DNA of 64,000 nt from Candidatus Obscuribacterales bacterium (GCA_020634035.1 JACKCM010000004.1:1-64000); one strand, 5' to 3'; shown: positions 26,681 to 35,960, numbered from the stretch's first letter. A program made the numbers and translations. The notes: generated by a model from the letters alone, not told the origin.

Positions 26681-26984
26681 GCAGGCGCCGCTCTTTTCTG
26701 CCCTTGGCGATCCGTCGCGCATCGACCTTCTGATGAAGCTCAGCGACGGCAAGCTGCATTCCATCACCGAACTGACCGAAGGCACCAGCGTCTCGCGCCA
26801 GGCAGTCACGAAACACTTGCGGATTCTGGAGGATGCGAGTCTCATCCGGGGCATCAGAAAGGGGCGCGAGAGTCTCTTTCGCATCGAGCCACGCTCTCTT
26901 GATGAGGCGAAGTACACGCTGGACGAGATATCGCGCCAGTGGGATCAGGCGTTGAGCCGGCTAAAAGCATTTGTGGAAGAATAG
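26637..26984 (+). CDS. ArsR-family transcriptional regulator
   Basis: A 115-residue winged-helix repressor: PLFSALGDPSRIDLLMKLSDG leads into recognition helix VSRQAVTKHLRILEDASLI and a wing GIRKGRESLFRIEP, the standard ArsR layout. No metal-binding CxC is present, so it is of the metal-independent kind that controls a linked SRPBCC gene. The start overlaps the SRPBCC gene, and the presumed operator is at 26149-26164. Confidence 0.85.
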   Translation: MSTKNREKVIRQFHRQAPLFSALGDPSRIDLLMKLSDGKLHSITELTEGTSVSRQAVTKHLRILEDASLIRGIRKGRESLFRIEPRSLDEAKYTLDEISRQWDQALSRLKAFVEE

Positions 26985-27004
26985 ATGCGGGAGGCTGTAT
27001 TCGC

Positions 27005-27277
27005 TTGAGCAATTTCAACTTCAGATTGGACGGTCGAAAGTTCGTCGGTGACAGGGTTGCGCTGCCGGCCTCGGTCTGTCTGTTGGTTATCATCGCTTTA
27101 GCCATCGGCGTCACCATGCTGTTCACGGGTAAGATGAGCCAGCAAGAGGCTGAATTGGAACTGATGAAAGAGAAGCTTGAGGCTAAGATGAGGACTAATT
27201 CTAGTCTCTCCGATCGCGAAGGTGTTTCCGCAGAAAGCAAGGCAACAACTGAGTCCATTGGCGACCAGGCTGACTGA
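27005..27277 (+). CDS. Small single-pass membrane protein
   Basis: About 90 residues from TTG 27005, which has GGGAGG ten bases upstream and follows the ArsR stop by 20 bases. The open frame extends back to 26939 but would overlap the ArsR gene. It has one transmembrane helix (about residues 20-40) and a charged coiled-coil-like tail (QQEAELELMKEKLEAKM). It is the third gene of the SRPBCC/ArsR operon. No family is recognised. Confidence 0.55.
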   Translation: MSNFNFRLDGRKFVGDRVALPASVCLLVIIALAIGVTMLFTGKMSQQEAELELMKEKLEAKMRTNSSLSDREGVSAESKATTESIGDQAD

Positions 27278-27320
27278 TTTAATCTGACCTATCGACACTT
27301 CTCTTTTTCGGAATTGATTT

Positions 27321-27344
27321 ATTTAGTTGGTCAACCAACCAAAT
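27321..27344 (+). repeat. Third copy of the 24-bp palindromic repeat core
   Basis: Identical over 24 bases to the centre of the two 96-bp repeats, including GTTGGT-CA-ACCAAC. It lies between convergent genes. Confidence 0.7.
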
Positions 27345-27380
27345 TGCTTCGACGTCAAAAAAAGATAGGACCGTCGCCCT

Positions 27381-28934
27381 CTAAAGCTTCGTCGTCCAGC
27401 TCACCTTCTGCCAGGGGCTATCCGGGCTCGTGCTCAGCCACTCGAAATTCTTGTAAAACACCATCCGCTCTTCTTTTGGAATATCCGGGTTCCAGAAGCT
27501 GCGCCCCTCTAGATAGTTGGTGCCCAGATCCTGCCACGAGTCGAACGTGCCCTGCAGCCTTTTCGCCACAGGCATAATCTTTTGCCAGGCTTCATCCTCG
27601 GTCATGTAACCCGCCAGCGCACCCCACCGGCACAGATGAATGTAGCGAATCATGTCCCAGCCGATTAAACTCTTCTTGCCAAGCCGATCTTTGAACTGTT
27701 CCACGAACATGCGCCGCAGCTTCAGCTCTTCTTTGCTGTATCTGCTGCCCCATTTCGATTCGAGCGCGGCGTAGGCACCAGGGTCTTTCGAAGCAAGTGC
27801 CACCGCGATTTCATCGTACAGGCGGCGATGGCCGCCGGTTTCTAGATTGGCCAGGCAATTGCGCAGATCTGCCGCGTTGTTTATACCCCACCATTTTTGC
27901 AGAGACTTCCGCTCTTTTTCTTTGTTCTCTTCGGTCGGAGTGTATGGCAAAAACTTGTCTAAATAAGCGTCATTGTATTTGTCCAGCACGGCGCAACATG
28001 CCACCGCAAATAGTTGCGGTTTGGTAAGCGCCCGAGCAGAACTTTCGAACTCGACTTTCTCGAGCCCTTCTTTGGCATCTTCGTTTTTGGGGTCCAGCTG
28101 CAGTGCCTTCTTATAATCAAGCTCCGCCTCGTGATTTTTGCCCAGCTTCTCGAAGGCAGCTCCTCTATAAGAGTAGTATCCCGCAGTCTTGGGGCTCAAC
28201 GCAATCGCCTGGGTGTAGTGGTCAATGGCTTTTCTTGCGTATCCGGAATCCAGGTAGATATGCCCCATCAGAGAATGCGCTCTGACCAGCGCCGGCTCAC
28301 AGTCGAGGGCATAGCGCAGCGCGATAAGCGCGTTTTTATAGTCGTCTTTCCAGTAGTAGGCAAGCCCCCGGTAATAGTGCGGGTTCACATAGTTGCCGTC
28401 GCGGATAACGGCTTCGGTCGCGTCTTTGAGTGCCAGATCCGGCTTCTTCAGCGACATGTAAGTACCGGCTCGATCGTTATAGTTTGCCGCGTTCCAGTCT
28501 TCTAGCTCGATTGCTTTGGAGTAGTCGGCTATCGCCTTCTCGTGTTCGCCGACAGAAGCATAAAGGTTGCCGCGGTCGTTGTAGCAGCCGGTGTGCTCTG
28601 GGTTCAGCCTGATAGCCTCGGCATATTCTTTAAAAGCTTCATCGTTCCTATCCAACTGCTGGTAGACTGAAGCCAGCCCGTAATGCGCATTGGCAGAGTT
28701 CGGATCCCTCTGCAATATTGCCTTGTATTGCTTTATTGAATCGTCGAACTTGGCTTGTTTGAAGTACTCCCAGCCTTTCTCTTCGGTCGCAGCCTCTATT
28801 TCTGCCGGGCTCAAGCCACTATTGTAATCGGCGCTGGCTCCCGCCTTGCCGCAGCCGCTCAACAGCATCAGAGACAAGGCAGTGAGCAACATCCCGAGAC
28901 GAGGGCGCTTGCGCTGGTGGTAGATTTCCGTCAT
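27381..28934 (-). CDS. TPR lipoprotein with DUF1266 domain
   Basis: A 517-residue protein with a lipobox LSGC near residues 24-27. It has about seven canonical 34-residue TPRs (for example NAHYGLASVYQQLDRNDEAF and AGYYSYRGAAFEKLGKNHEA) between 50 and 300. A C-terminal DUF1266-like domain (about 305-500) shows KWWGINNAADLRNCLANLETGG, GWDMIRYIHLCRWGALAGYMTEDEAW and SWQDLGTNYLEGRSFW. TPRs bind partner proteins; DUF1266 has no known function. It is anchored in the envelope. Confidence 0.8.
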   Translation of the reverse strand: MTEIYHQRKRPRLGMLLTALSLMLLSGCGKAGASADYNSGLSPAEIEAATEEKGWEYFKQAKFDDSIKQYKAILQRDPNSANAHYGLASVYQQLDRNDEAFKEYAEAIRLNPEHTGCYNDRGNLYASVGEHEKAIADYSKAIELEDWNAANYNDRAGTYMSLKKPDLALKDATEAVIRDGNYVNPHYYRGLAYYWKDDYKNALIALRYALDCEPALVRAHSLMGHIYLDSGYARKAIDHYTQAIALSPKTAGYYSYRGAAFEKLGKNHEAELDYKKALQLDPKNEDAKEGLEKVEFESSARALTKPQLFAVACCAVLDKYNDAYLDKFLPYTPTEENKEKERKSLQKWWGINNAADLRNCLANLETGGHRRLYDEIAVALASKDPGAYAALESKWGSRYSKEELKLRRMFVEQFKDRLGKKSLIGWDMIRYIHLCRWGALAGYMTEDEAWQKIMPVAKRLQGTFDSWQDLGTNYLEGRSFWNPDIPKEERMVFYKNFEWLSTSPDSPWQKVSWTTKL

Positions 28935-29106
28935 TGGCGAGGGCTCCGCAGTAGAATATTGTGGGGGCTCCGCCGGCTGGTTGGAAGGCCGTGCTGCCCG
29001 GGCGCGTCGACATTATTGCTAATTCTACACCAGATATTCCGGGCGCTGGGATTAAGCCTGGTGTTCGGCGATCAGGAAGCACTAGCCTTAATTCTGGGCT
29101 CGCGGG

Positions 29107-29577
29107 TTACGCGGACCAGATTAAAATGCCGACTTCATTGTCGCTGGCTTCGGCGAGAAAGGACTTCAGCACCTTGAAATATTGCAACAGATAGTCGCCA
29201 TTGGCATCACCATTGGTGCCATTGTCGCCGACGAAAACTCGGGCTGTTGCGAATTTGGCGGGGTCGAAGCGCTTGCGAAAGTCTGCGTCGCTAATCTGTG
29301 CAACCGCTTGACTAAAGGCGGACACTTGCGCACTCTTCAGGCAGCGAATGCCGCGCGCTTCGTTGATGAATCTGCCGCCGGACAGTAGATAGCACAGTGG
29401 GCGCCTGCCGCCTTCGGGGTCGCCGGTCAGGCTGTAATGAATGCCGTGCCAGGCTCTGTCCAGCGAGACCGCAAATTCGGCTTCTTCTTCGAGCAGCTCA
29501 TCGACCGAAGCCGGATCGGCTATGAAATTGTCCAGGTGGTCGTCGGGAAAATCCAGAAGGTAGTAGTTTCGGTCCAA
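29107..29577 (-). CDS. DUF1877 (YfbM-like) protein
   Basis: A 156-residue protein matching the DUF1877/YfbM pattern: SLDRAWHGIHYSLTGDPEG in the first half, an open LSGGRFI loop, and a C-terminal LQYFKVLKSFLAEASDNEVGILI helix-strand. DUF1877 proteins are small soluble proteins of unknown function. The start is TTG 29577, with GGAGG nine bases upstream. Confidence 0.75.
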   Translation of the reverse strand: MDRNYYLLDFPDDHLDNFIADPASVDELLEEEAEFAVSLDRAWHGIHYSLTGDPEGGRRPLCYLLSGGRFINEARGIRCLKSAQVSAFSQAVAQISDADFRKRFDPAKFATARVFVGDNGTNGDANGDYLLQYFKVLKSFLAEASDNEVGILIWSA

Positions 29578-29716
29578 CCCGTGTTCCTCCAGAGGAGACC
29601 TGTATTTTAGCGATTTCGCCGGGTCTTGGGTAGAGGGGGCGCCCGTGGGTGTCGGCCCAGGCGGTTAAGAATGGGCTGAAGCCCAACAAAACGGTCGATG
29701 ATATGATGGAATTATC

Positions 29717-30028
29717 ATGAAGGCAATTCTCAAGGTGGCTAGCTTTCAGACCGGTTTGTTTCTCATCTGGGTGTTTATTGCCCTGATGACTGTTCCGATG
29801 TTTTCTTTTGTCGGTTTCATTCTGGCTTTGTTTACGGGCAGTCATTGGTCTGCTCTGGGCAACTTTCTGCTTGCCGCTCTTTGTCTGCTCTTGTCTGTCT
29901 ACCTTCTAAAAGCAGATATATTTCTGATTCGTTATGGGCTGAAGGAGATAAACCGTACGATAATTCTAATGAATGTCGTCTGCTTCATGACTTTGCTGGG
30001 AATGTTCTTCGCCCTGCCTCGGCATTAG
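29717..30028 (+). CDS. Small membrane protein
   Basis: A 103-residue protein with three hydrophobic helices. It resembles the 106-residue protein at 31455-31775 (both have a LLK/ILK-x-x-SFQ-x-G-x-F-x-I start, LLFA/LLAA in the middle, and a Y-G-x-K/L segment before the last helix). The two flank the 447-residue protein. No family is recognised. Confidence 0.6.
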   Translation: MKAILKVASFQTGLFLIWVFIALMTVPMFSFVGFILALFTGSHWSALGNFLLAALCLLLSVYLLKADIFLIRYGLKEINRTIILMNVVCFMTLLGMFFALPRH

Positions 30029-30104
30029 CGTTAGAATGTTCTGCTTCCCTGTGCTCTTACTAGTATTTGTAAGGTTAGAGTTTGCCGTATAGGAGACTTT
30101 CGAA

Positions 30105-31448
30105 TTGAGTCAGAGATTTCAGTTAGATACGGATGATCTCGATTCCATCAAAGGCGTTGATACTCATGACATGCATGCTCAAAAGGTTATGGGTATTGTT
30201 GAGGCGATACTTGCTCGCATAGACGGCTATTCTGACCCATCCTTTTTAACAGTTACTGACGTTGATGGCAATTTCGTACAGGTCGCTGGTGGCGCTGATG
30301 CTTTTTGCTTCGAATGGGGCTCTAAAGAAGAGAGTGGTGCCATTAAAATAAGGGTGGCTGGTCACTTGGATAGGTGCGGTTATCCGTTTTCTTTGTTCTC
30401 TTCGAATTCTCATTTCGACTTGTCTACCGACGAGATACTAAATACAGCGGAAGTAATTCGGTTGGTATCTGCTTTTATCAATGGCGGAGATTTAAAAGAT
30501 GATTTTGCATGGAGAGAGGTAGTGGCGCCATTTTATGGTATCAAATATGCTGCTGTTATTGCCGAGCCGCAATTCCTTGATCAATCGTGGGTTTATCGAA
30601 TTGTTTTTAAGGGGCAACATTCTGAGTTGTATAAGCCCGTAGAATTCCGCAGTGAGAGTGAACTCTGGAGCTGTTTAAACGATTTTGGTGTTTTCTCTCT
30701 GCGGGAATTCGGCAACAAAGTGGAGTGGCTGGATTGCGCTGATGTTGAAGTGCTCAAGAAATGGAGGGCAGTTAGAGATACGGTTCCTTTCAAGAAGAAG
30801 CAGGTGAAAGCACATTTAGAAGCATTGCTAGGTGAATATGTCGATCCGATTTTCCTTCCCCTTGGATTTAAGCGTAGGAAGCGTTCTCTTGATTACAAGC
30901 TTGTTAGCGACGATTCGGAGCAGCAGTTGCGATTCGATTTTAACATCAGATATGGCCGGCTAGATTTATCAGTGTACAGTCGCATATTCGCAATTGAAAA
31001 ACTGTTAGAGAAAATTTTAGTGGAGCCCTTGACGGCTTGTAGTATTAGCAGTATTGATAGTCTTAACTATGGTCCCGTGGAGGCACGTCAGTATGGCGAC
31101 TATATGGAGTTTTACGACAAACAATCCCTAACTGATCTCTTCGAGCGCCTGCGTGATTTTTTTCAATCCGATATGGCAGTGTATTTCTCTATTATTAGCT
31201 CGGCAGAAAAGTTAGTCTCAGCGTTTGAAAAAAACGATCCGGTTCTGTTGAAACAAGGGATTGTCGAGTATTCTGGAATTCTTGTAGCTGCTTATTTGGT
31301 TGCAGGTAATTATGATTCTGCGAGGTCTGTAATCAACGAGTATAGAGCCATGCCTGATTTTCGCCTTACTGCTGCAGCTGACGAGCTTGAGATGGTAGTT
31401 AGTCTTGCTGAGTCCGAATTGTCTGTGCCCAAATTGAATGGAGACTAG
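30105..31448 (+). CDS. Hypothetical protein, DUF4304-like C-terminal half
   Basis: A 447-residue soluble protein from TTG 30105, with AGGAG eight bases upstream. The N-terminal part has strand-rich, immunity-like patterns (TVTDVDGNFVQVAGG). The middle (about 245-345) has LGEYVDPIFLPLGFKRRKRS and a FNIRYGRLDLSVYSR stretch that suggest a DUF4304-type domain; this is tentative. It sits between two related small membrane proteins and may be linked to them by operon structure. Confidence 0.5.
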   Translation: MSQRFQLDTDDLDSIKGVDTHDMHAQKVMGIVEAILARIDGYSDPSFLTVTDVDGNFVQVAGGADAFCFEWGSKEESGAIKIRVAGHLDRCGYPFSLFSSNSHFDLSTDEILNTAEVIRLVSAFINGGDLKDDFAWREVVAPFYGIKYAAVIAEPQFLDQSWVYRIVFKGQHSELYKPVEFRSESELWSCLNDFGVFSLREFGNKVEWLDCADVEVLKKWRAVRDTVPFKKKQVKAHLEALLGEYVDPIFLPLGFKRRKRSLDYKLVSDDSEQQLRFDFNIRYGRLDLSVYSRIFAIEKLLEKILVEPLTACSISSIDSLNYGPVEARQYGDYMEFYDKQSLTDLFERLRDFFQSDMAVYFSIISSAEKLVSAFEKNDPVLLKQGIVEYSGILVAAYLVAGNYDSARSVINEYRAMPDFRLTAAADELEMVVSLAESELSVPKLNGD

Positions 31449-31454
31449 ATTTCA

Positions 31455-31775
31455 GTGCGACGGGATGGTGCGCTACTTAAGATTATGAGCTTTCAGATGG
31501 GTGTCTTCTTCATCGGGTTCTTTGTCTTTCTTATGCTCAGTAGTTTGTACGGTCTTGGCGCCTGCATTTATGGGATTGTTGTAGATAGGAGTTTTGCCTG
31601 CTTTGTTCTGTTGTTCGCATCTAGCTTTTGCCTGACATTGTCCGGTTTCCTTTTTCTCTCTCAAGCGTTCTTGATTTATTATGGAGTCAAAGGAACGAAC
31701 TGGAAGTTCATCCTGACTAATGTGATGTTCATAGTGTCTTATCTTGGCGCGCTTTCTCCCTTCCTGCTCGTCTGA
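31455..31775 (+). CDS. Small membrane protein, paralogue of 29717-30028
   Basis: A 106-residue protein from GTG 31455 (ATG 31485 is the alternative) with three hydrophobic helices. It shares its layout with the 103-residue protein upstream of the 447-residue gene, suggesting duplication around that gene. It starts seven bases after the stop of that gene, so they are probably co-transcribed. No family is recognised. Confidence 0.6.
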   Translation: MRRDGALLKIMSFQMGVFFIGFFVFLMLSSLYGLGACIYGIVVDRSFACFVLLFASSFCLTLSGFLFLSQAFLIYYGVKGTNWKFILTNVMFIVSYLGALSPFLLV

Positions 31776-31793
31776 TACAGTGCCGCAGAAAAG

Positions 31794-31817
31794 AGCCTGC
31801 CTCCTTGCGGAGACAGG
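31794..31817. terminator. Bidirectional hairpin terminator
   Basis: A 10-bp stem with one mismatch (GCCTGCCTCC-TTGC-GGAGACAGGC) sits between the convergent genes ending at 31775 and 31871. On the minus strand it is followed by TCTTTTC. Confidence 0.6.
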
Positions 31818-31870
31818 CCCTCTCTTCTACCGTAGCTGTGGGAAGGAAACTTCTATAGCGTACTTGTGTT

Positions 31871-32650
31871 TTAGATATTGATACCGCCATCGGCAGCGAT
31901 GGTTTGTCCGGTCACCCAGCCACCATCGCAAGAGGCAAGGAATGCCACCACATTGGCGATATCTTCTGGCTCACCCAGGCGTCCCAGGGCGGTTTTCTCT
32001 GACATTGCTGCCTGCATCTCCGGTGTCAGACCTGCGCGCATCATATCGGTATCGGTGGCGCCAGGAGCGACACCATTGACGGTGATCTTTCTTGCTCCCA
32101 GATCCTGAGCCCAGACACGAGTCAGGGTGTCAAGCGCAGCCTTGGTCGCGGAGTAGAGGCTGTATCCTGGGATAGTGACACGCGCCACGCCAGAAGAGAT
32201 GTTGATGATTCTGCCGCCGTCATTCATCTTTGTAAGTGCGGCCGCTGTGGTGGCAACAACACCTTTGACGTTGACGTCGAAGACATCATCGTAGTTTTCC
32301 ACTTTTATATCCTGGACCGGTGCGTAAGTGAAGACTCCGGCATTGTTGACCAGAATGTCGATGTTGCCGGCTGCTGCCACCACATCGTCGACGAGCTTGG
32401 CAGTGTCTTTCTGGCAAGAAGCGTCGGCTTTGAAAGCATAGGCGGATACACCTTCTTCTTTGAGTTGTGCCACCACTTTGTCGGCGGCTTCCTGACTTTT
32501 GGAATAGCTGATTGCCACGGTGGCGCCTTCTTTGGCCAGGCGCTGCGCGATGGCGGCACCGATTCCGCGAGAGCCGCCGGTAACCAGGGCGACTTTGCCT
32601 TTCAATCGCTGGGGAATCAGCGCTTTTTCTGTGTTCGTTGCTGTAGCCAT
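31871..32650 (-). CDS. SDR-family oxidoreductase (FabG-like)
   Basis: I place the start at ATG 32650 because AGGAG lies six to seven bases upstream (the longer frame starts at 32677). A classical short-chain dehydrogenase: TGGSRGIG for NAD(P) near residue 25, NNAG, catalytic serine in NISSG, YSLYSATKAA for the Tyr-x-x-x-Lys pair, and a C-terminal IAADGG. FabG-like SDRs reduce 3-oxoacyl groups or similar ketones, but the substrate of this one is not known. A promoter with an embedded TetR-type operator is directly upstream. Confidence 0.85.
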   Translation of the reverse strand: MATATNTEKALIPQRLKGKVALVTGGSRGIGAAIAQRLAKEGATVAISYSKSQEAADKVVAQLKEEGVSAYAFKADASCQKDTAKLVDDVVAAAGNIDILVNNAGVFTYAPVQDIKVENYDDVFDVNVKGVVATTAAALTKMNDGGRIINISSGVARVTIPGYSLYSATKAALDTLTRVWAQDLGARKITVNGVAPGATDTDMMRAGLTPEMQAAMSEKTALGRLGEPEDIANVVAFLASCDGGWVTGQTIAADGGINI

Positions 32651-32721
32651 TTGATAACTCCTAATAAATTTAAGCACATGGCCGGCCGGGTTCAGACCCG
32701 GAGGCGTTTCTCTAACGGTTG

Positions 32722-32750
32722 ATAATAGACCGGTCGGTCTACTGTGTCAA
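32722..32750 (-). promoter_or_regulatory. SDR promoter with embedded TetR-type operator
   Basis: On the minus strand, TTGACA (32745-32750) and TATTAT (32722-32727) are 17 bases apart. An inverted repeat TAGACCG-GT-CGGTCTA (7-bp arms, 32726-32741) fills the spacer. Repression by a TetR-like protein not encoded in this window is the simplest reading. Confidence 0.7.
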
Positions 32751-32855
32751 CACCCCCAAAATACGATAGTTGCCAGAAGCCGCCAAGGCGCCAAAATAGT
32801 GGCAGTTAAGTTCTTTGAAGGGGGCGGTCTGCTCTGACCAGCTCAAGCAAGACCG

Positions 32856-33746
32856 CTACTCGGGAGTTGGAATTTGAATCAGTTTTTCTGTCTTGATTCC
32901 GTCGTCAGATATAAACAGCACTTCGCTGGTAACTGGATTGTCCGAGCTGTTGTACTCCTTGATAACTGTAGGTCCAAATCTTGCTGCTATTTCCTTGTCT
33001 GTGGTCGCCATAAAGAAATCTGAACATGGCGCTATCGCGTAAACCGGCCAGCCGATTGTTTCTTTCATCTTGGTTTTGAAGTTGGGACAGAAGATAAAGG
33101 ATGCTTTTAGCTTAGAGTCGGTATCAAAGACTGCTAGTTTCGAATCACCCTTCTGTAGAATTTTGACAGGAGTTTTGTCCAGTAGTACGGCCATATTTCT
33201 AGAGGCAGTTTCTTCCACTGTTTTTTCGTCTACATTCCACTTATCTAGATAGCTCTTATTCAGCCATTCAAAAGAATTGTTTGAAGGCAGCATCCAGATA
33301 AGGGCTCGATCGAATCTATCAGTAACTCTTTTTTTCAGCACTCCAGGCACGTTCATGTCAGATATAACGGCTGAGTATAGTATTCCTGGTTTGGAGTCTT
33401 CCCAGGATCCAGGCGTTGTGGTTCCTTCAACGATGGCTTCTATCCAATTGTCTATTGGTTGCAAGCTGTTGTCGCGGATGCATTCTTTATATAAATTGTC
33501 CGGATGCATTGTGACAGACATCCCATTGACAGCGATTTCAATCGAGTTGTCCGCGTTCTCCTTTTGAACCACAAAGCCACTTTTCTTCAATGCTTCCAGG
33601 AGAGCAGTGTGTACAGTATTTTTCGTCATTTGTTGTTGTTGTGATTCCGTAGAACTGCAAGCGCAGCAAGAGTAGAGAAGTGTAAGCAAAATTGCAATGG
33701 TGCAAGTTGTGTGCTGTTTAATTGTGAAGTAGCTGGTTGCCTTCAT
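32856..33746 (-). CDS. Lipoprotein, possibly DUF1444-like
   Basis: A 296-residue protein with a signal peptide (about residues 13-28) that ends in a Cys-rich YSCCACSS stretch, possibly a lipoprotein. The C-terminal two thirds resemble DUF1444/YtpQ proteins: ALIWMLPSNNSFEWLNKSYL, KWNVDEKTVEETASRN, and a GWPVYAIAPCSDFFM stretch. The DUF1444 assignment is tentative. It is followed, in operon order, by a second secreted gene to the left. Confidence 0.5.
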   Translation of the reverse strand: MKATSYFTIKQHTTCTIAILLTLLYSCCACSSTESQQQQMTKNTVHTALLEALKKSGFVVQKENADNSIEIAVNGMSVTMHPDNLYKECIRDNSLQPIDNWIEAIVEGTTTPGSWEDSKPGILYSAVISDMNVPGVLKKRVTDRFDRALIWMLPSNNSFEWLNKSYLDKWNVDEKTVEETASRNMAVLLDKTPVKILQKGDSKLAVFDTDSKLKASFIFCPNFKTKMKETIGWPVYAIAPCSDFFMATTDKEIAARFGPTVIKEYNSSDNPVTSEVLFISDDGIKTEKLIQIPTPE

Positions 33747-33761
33747 CTATCCAGATCCTTT

Positions 33762-34739
33762 CTAGTAAAGCGGAAAATACCCGGTGTCTTCTTTTTTGAT
33801 TCCTTCGGTATCAAGCAAAAGTTTGCTGAACTCTTTTATGTCGACAGTTGCCTCTCGCCATCTTCTGGCCAGCTCTTCTTTGCCTGCTTCGAATTCCTCT
33901 GGATCTTCATATCGAAGAATCGCCATCTCTTTCAAATAGGCTCTGAAAGCGTTGCCCTCTTTGCGCAATTTCTCATAGCGCTCAACTATGTTTTTATGCA
34001 CCGATTCGCTCGGCTCTTTATCCCAGCGAATATAACTCCAAAACTTCTCTGCCGGCACGTCAGTCGAAAGTAGCTCAACCAGTTTCTTGTGCATCAAAGA
34101 ATCTTTGTTTAGCGCCATCAAATCCGTGTCCCATTCATACAGTTTGCTGTGGGCGTATGCATTTAGATAACGACTGTTGGTTTCAGTTATGAATTTAGCG
34201 CTTGCCCGGTCCGGCTTTGCCATTGTTTTCGAGTCCGTCTTTTTCAACGACAAAAACAACTCTTCGAAAGGTTTCAGGAGCATCATTTGACTGTAATTTT
34301 TGAAGTCGCAGGGATCTACCTGTGCAAACCGATATTCATGCTGAATGTATTTGTTGTGGATCTGACAGAGCCGGCCTAATAAAGCTTTCCCTTCAAAGGG
34401 AAATGTTTCTGGTTTGTTTTCACCAGGGTCCTTGCTATTTTCCTTTGCTGCCTGCTCTTTCTCTTCTCCCTTTTTTAAGCTCGGGTCATCGGCAGAATTT
34501 CCTTTCTTTATCAGGTTTTTGTTTTGAATATCAAAAATAAATAGATCTGGAACAGTGCCGATGGGCGCACGATAACTGCCGGGTTGGCGAATGATGTTGT
34601 TCTCTTTGTCTAGCTGTCGCTCGATTTCGTTCCAGCGCCGTCGAGTTTCTTGATCGACCGCGCAAGCCGATATTTGCCCGCCCAGAATGGTGCTGCCAAG
34701 AAGCATGGTGATAATCAGTTTGCTGCAGGGCTTAATCAT
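33762..34739 (-). CDS. Secreted hypothetical protein
   Basis: A 325-residue protein with a signal peptide (about 1-25) and a low-complexity Lys/Glu-rich stretch near 80-115. The rest is helical, with FWSYIRWDKEP, RYEKLRKEG and a KKEDTGYFPLY end. Not recognised. It lies directly between the DUF1444-like gene and the matrixin gene on the same strand with short gaps, so they probably form one operon. Confidence 0.6.
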   Translation of the reverse strand: MIKPCSKLIITMLLGSTILGGQISACAVDQETRRRWNEIERQLDKENNIIRQPGSYRAPIGTVPDLFIFDIQNKNLIKKGNSADDPSLKKGEEKEQAAKENSKDPGENKPETFPFEGKALLGRLCQIHNKYIQHEYRFAQVDPCDFKNYSQMMLLKPFEELFLSLKKTDSKTMAKPDRASAKFITETNSRYLNAYAHSKLYEWDTDLMALNKDSLMHKKLVELLSTDVPAEKFWSYIRWDKEPSESVHKNIVERYEKLRKEGNAFRAYLKEMAILRYEDPEEFEAGKEELARRWREATVDIKEFSKLLLDTEGIKKEDTGYFPLY

Positions 34740-34751
34740 AAAAGAGAGGAC

Positions 34752-35798
34752 CTACTGTTTGGATGTCAAAGGAAAGACATAATCAGTTGATGCCGAATAC
34801 AGTGCTCTTACTGTCGCTCTATCGCCATTCGAAGGAATACCCGTATGATTTGTTCCATAGTACATAAGGTCTTCCTTATTGGGGCTGTGTTCCAAGCCCA
34901 GGGCGTGTCCCAATTCGTGGGCAGCGACTACCGAGATTCGTTGTTTGTATATAGGCTGAGTCGGTCCCTGGGCTCTCTGCAGGCTCATCATTATTACTGC
35001 TGGATGTACATCTCCTGCTTTGCTCAGTGGCAAGTAAGTCCAGCCATCTAACCCTCGCAATTCGTTGCACCAGAAAACGAGAATGTCTGCTTTGGTGGCG
35101 TCTGCGGTGAATCGATAGTCGATGACGCGCTCGTTAATCGCCCATTGCCATTGCTTGAACCCGTCGGTGATGGCTGATTTGTACTCGGGGCGATAAAGCT
35201 GCGATGGGCTCAATCTGCCGACAAAGGAGGGATTCTTTGCCCAGTTGCCGACGGCGTTGAGTTCCTCTTTCGAAAGCAGGGCATCGTCAAATACCTTTGG
35301 AAGCATCTTGCCGTCGGATACATAGATCATTAGCGGCATCTGTTTTCGATTCCAGCGCGCTGATTTTGGTGGACGCAAGCATTTTTGCATACAAGAATAA
35401 GGCTGGATTCTGCGGTATTTCAGCAGCATGTCTGCAGCCTGTTTATGTACCGGAGTGTTGTCCGTGGTAAGGACCACTGCCCGGGAAAGTGGCAATTCAG
35501 CTTCTGCCGTTTGGCTGTTGTAGATATGCGACATGCCCAGGTAGTACTGCAGGGTGGCGGAACCTGGGTGATTCTCCGAGGCTTTTTTGAAGTACGCAGC
35601 TGCATCTTTATACTTGCCTGCTTTTAGCATGGCGGCGCCGCCGGGCACTATCGCTTTGGCGGGGTCGGGCTTGGCTGGTCTAGCCCAGGTGATACTTCCT
35701 GCAGCACCGATGGCAAGGGCGACACCTGTAGGCAATGCCGCCAGCAACAGTGATTTGAAAGCGAGGGACTTGAGAGGAGCTTTTTTCAATATTGTCAC
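34752..35798 (-). CDS. Secreted matrixin-type zinc metalloprotease with TPR repeats
   Basis: A 348-residue protein with a signal peptide (about 1-28). TPR-like repeats (near residues 60-130) are followed by a zincin domain with the motif HELGHALGLEH (HExxHxxGxxH, about residue 300) and a Met-turn DLMYY. This is the matrixin/M10 arrangement: three histidines bind zinc and the Glu is catalytic. It is exported and probably cleaves extracellular or envelope proteins. Confidence 0.85.
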   Translation of the reverse strand: MTILKKAPLKSLAFKSLLLAALPTGVALAIGAAGSITWARPAKPDPAKAIVPGGAAMLKAGKYKDAAAYFKKASENHPGSATLQYYLGMSHIYNSQTAEAELPLSRAVVLTTDNTPVHKQAADMLLKYRRIQPYSCMQKCLRPPKSARWNRKQMPLMIYVSDGKMLPKVFDDALLSKEELNAVGNWAKNPSFVGRLSPSQLYRPEYKSAITDGFKQWQWAINERVIDYRFTADATKADILVFWCNELRGLDGWTYLPLSKAGDVHPAVIMMSLQRAQGPTQPIYKQRISVVAAHELGHALGLEHSPNKEDLMYYGTNHTGIPSNGDRATVRALYSASTDYVFPLTSKQ

Positions 35799-35871
35799 CG
35801 GGGATTAATCCTGTCTTGGTCCAGCTAGAGAGCACTATTCAAGATAGCATTTTTCGGTGCCACAGGATCTG

Positions 35872-35899
35872 TTGGGCTGTTCTTTTGGCACGTTATAAT
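35872..35899 (+). promoter_or_regulatory. Putative promoter of the SGNH/ACP operon
   Basis: TTGGGC (35872-35877) and a perfect TATAAT (35894-35899) are spaced by 16 bases, upstream of GTG 35961. Confidence 0.5.
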
Positions 35900-35960
35900 G
35901 GACCTTTCCAGATTGAGCGCAATTCCGCGCCCTGCTTAGCAGATTCGGAGATCAGGACCA

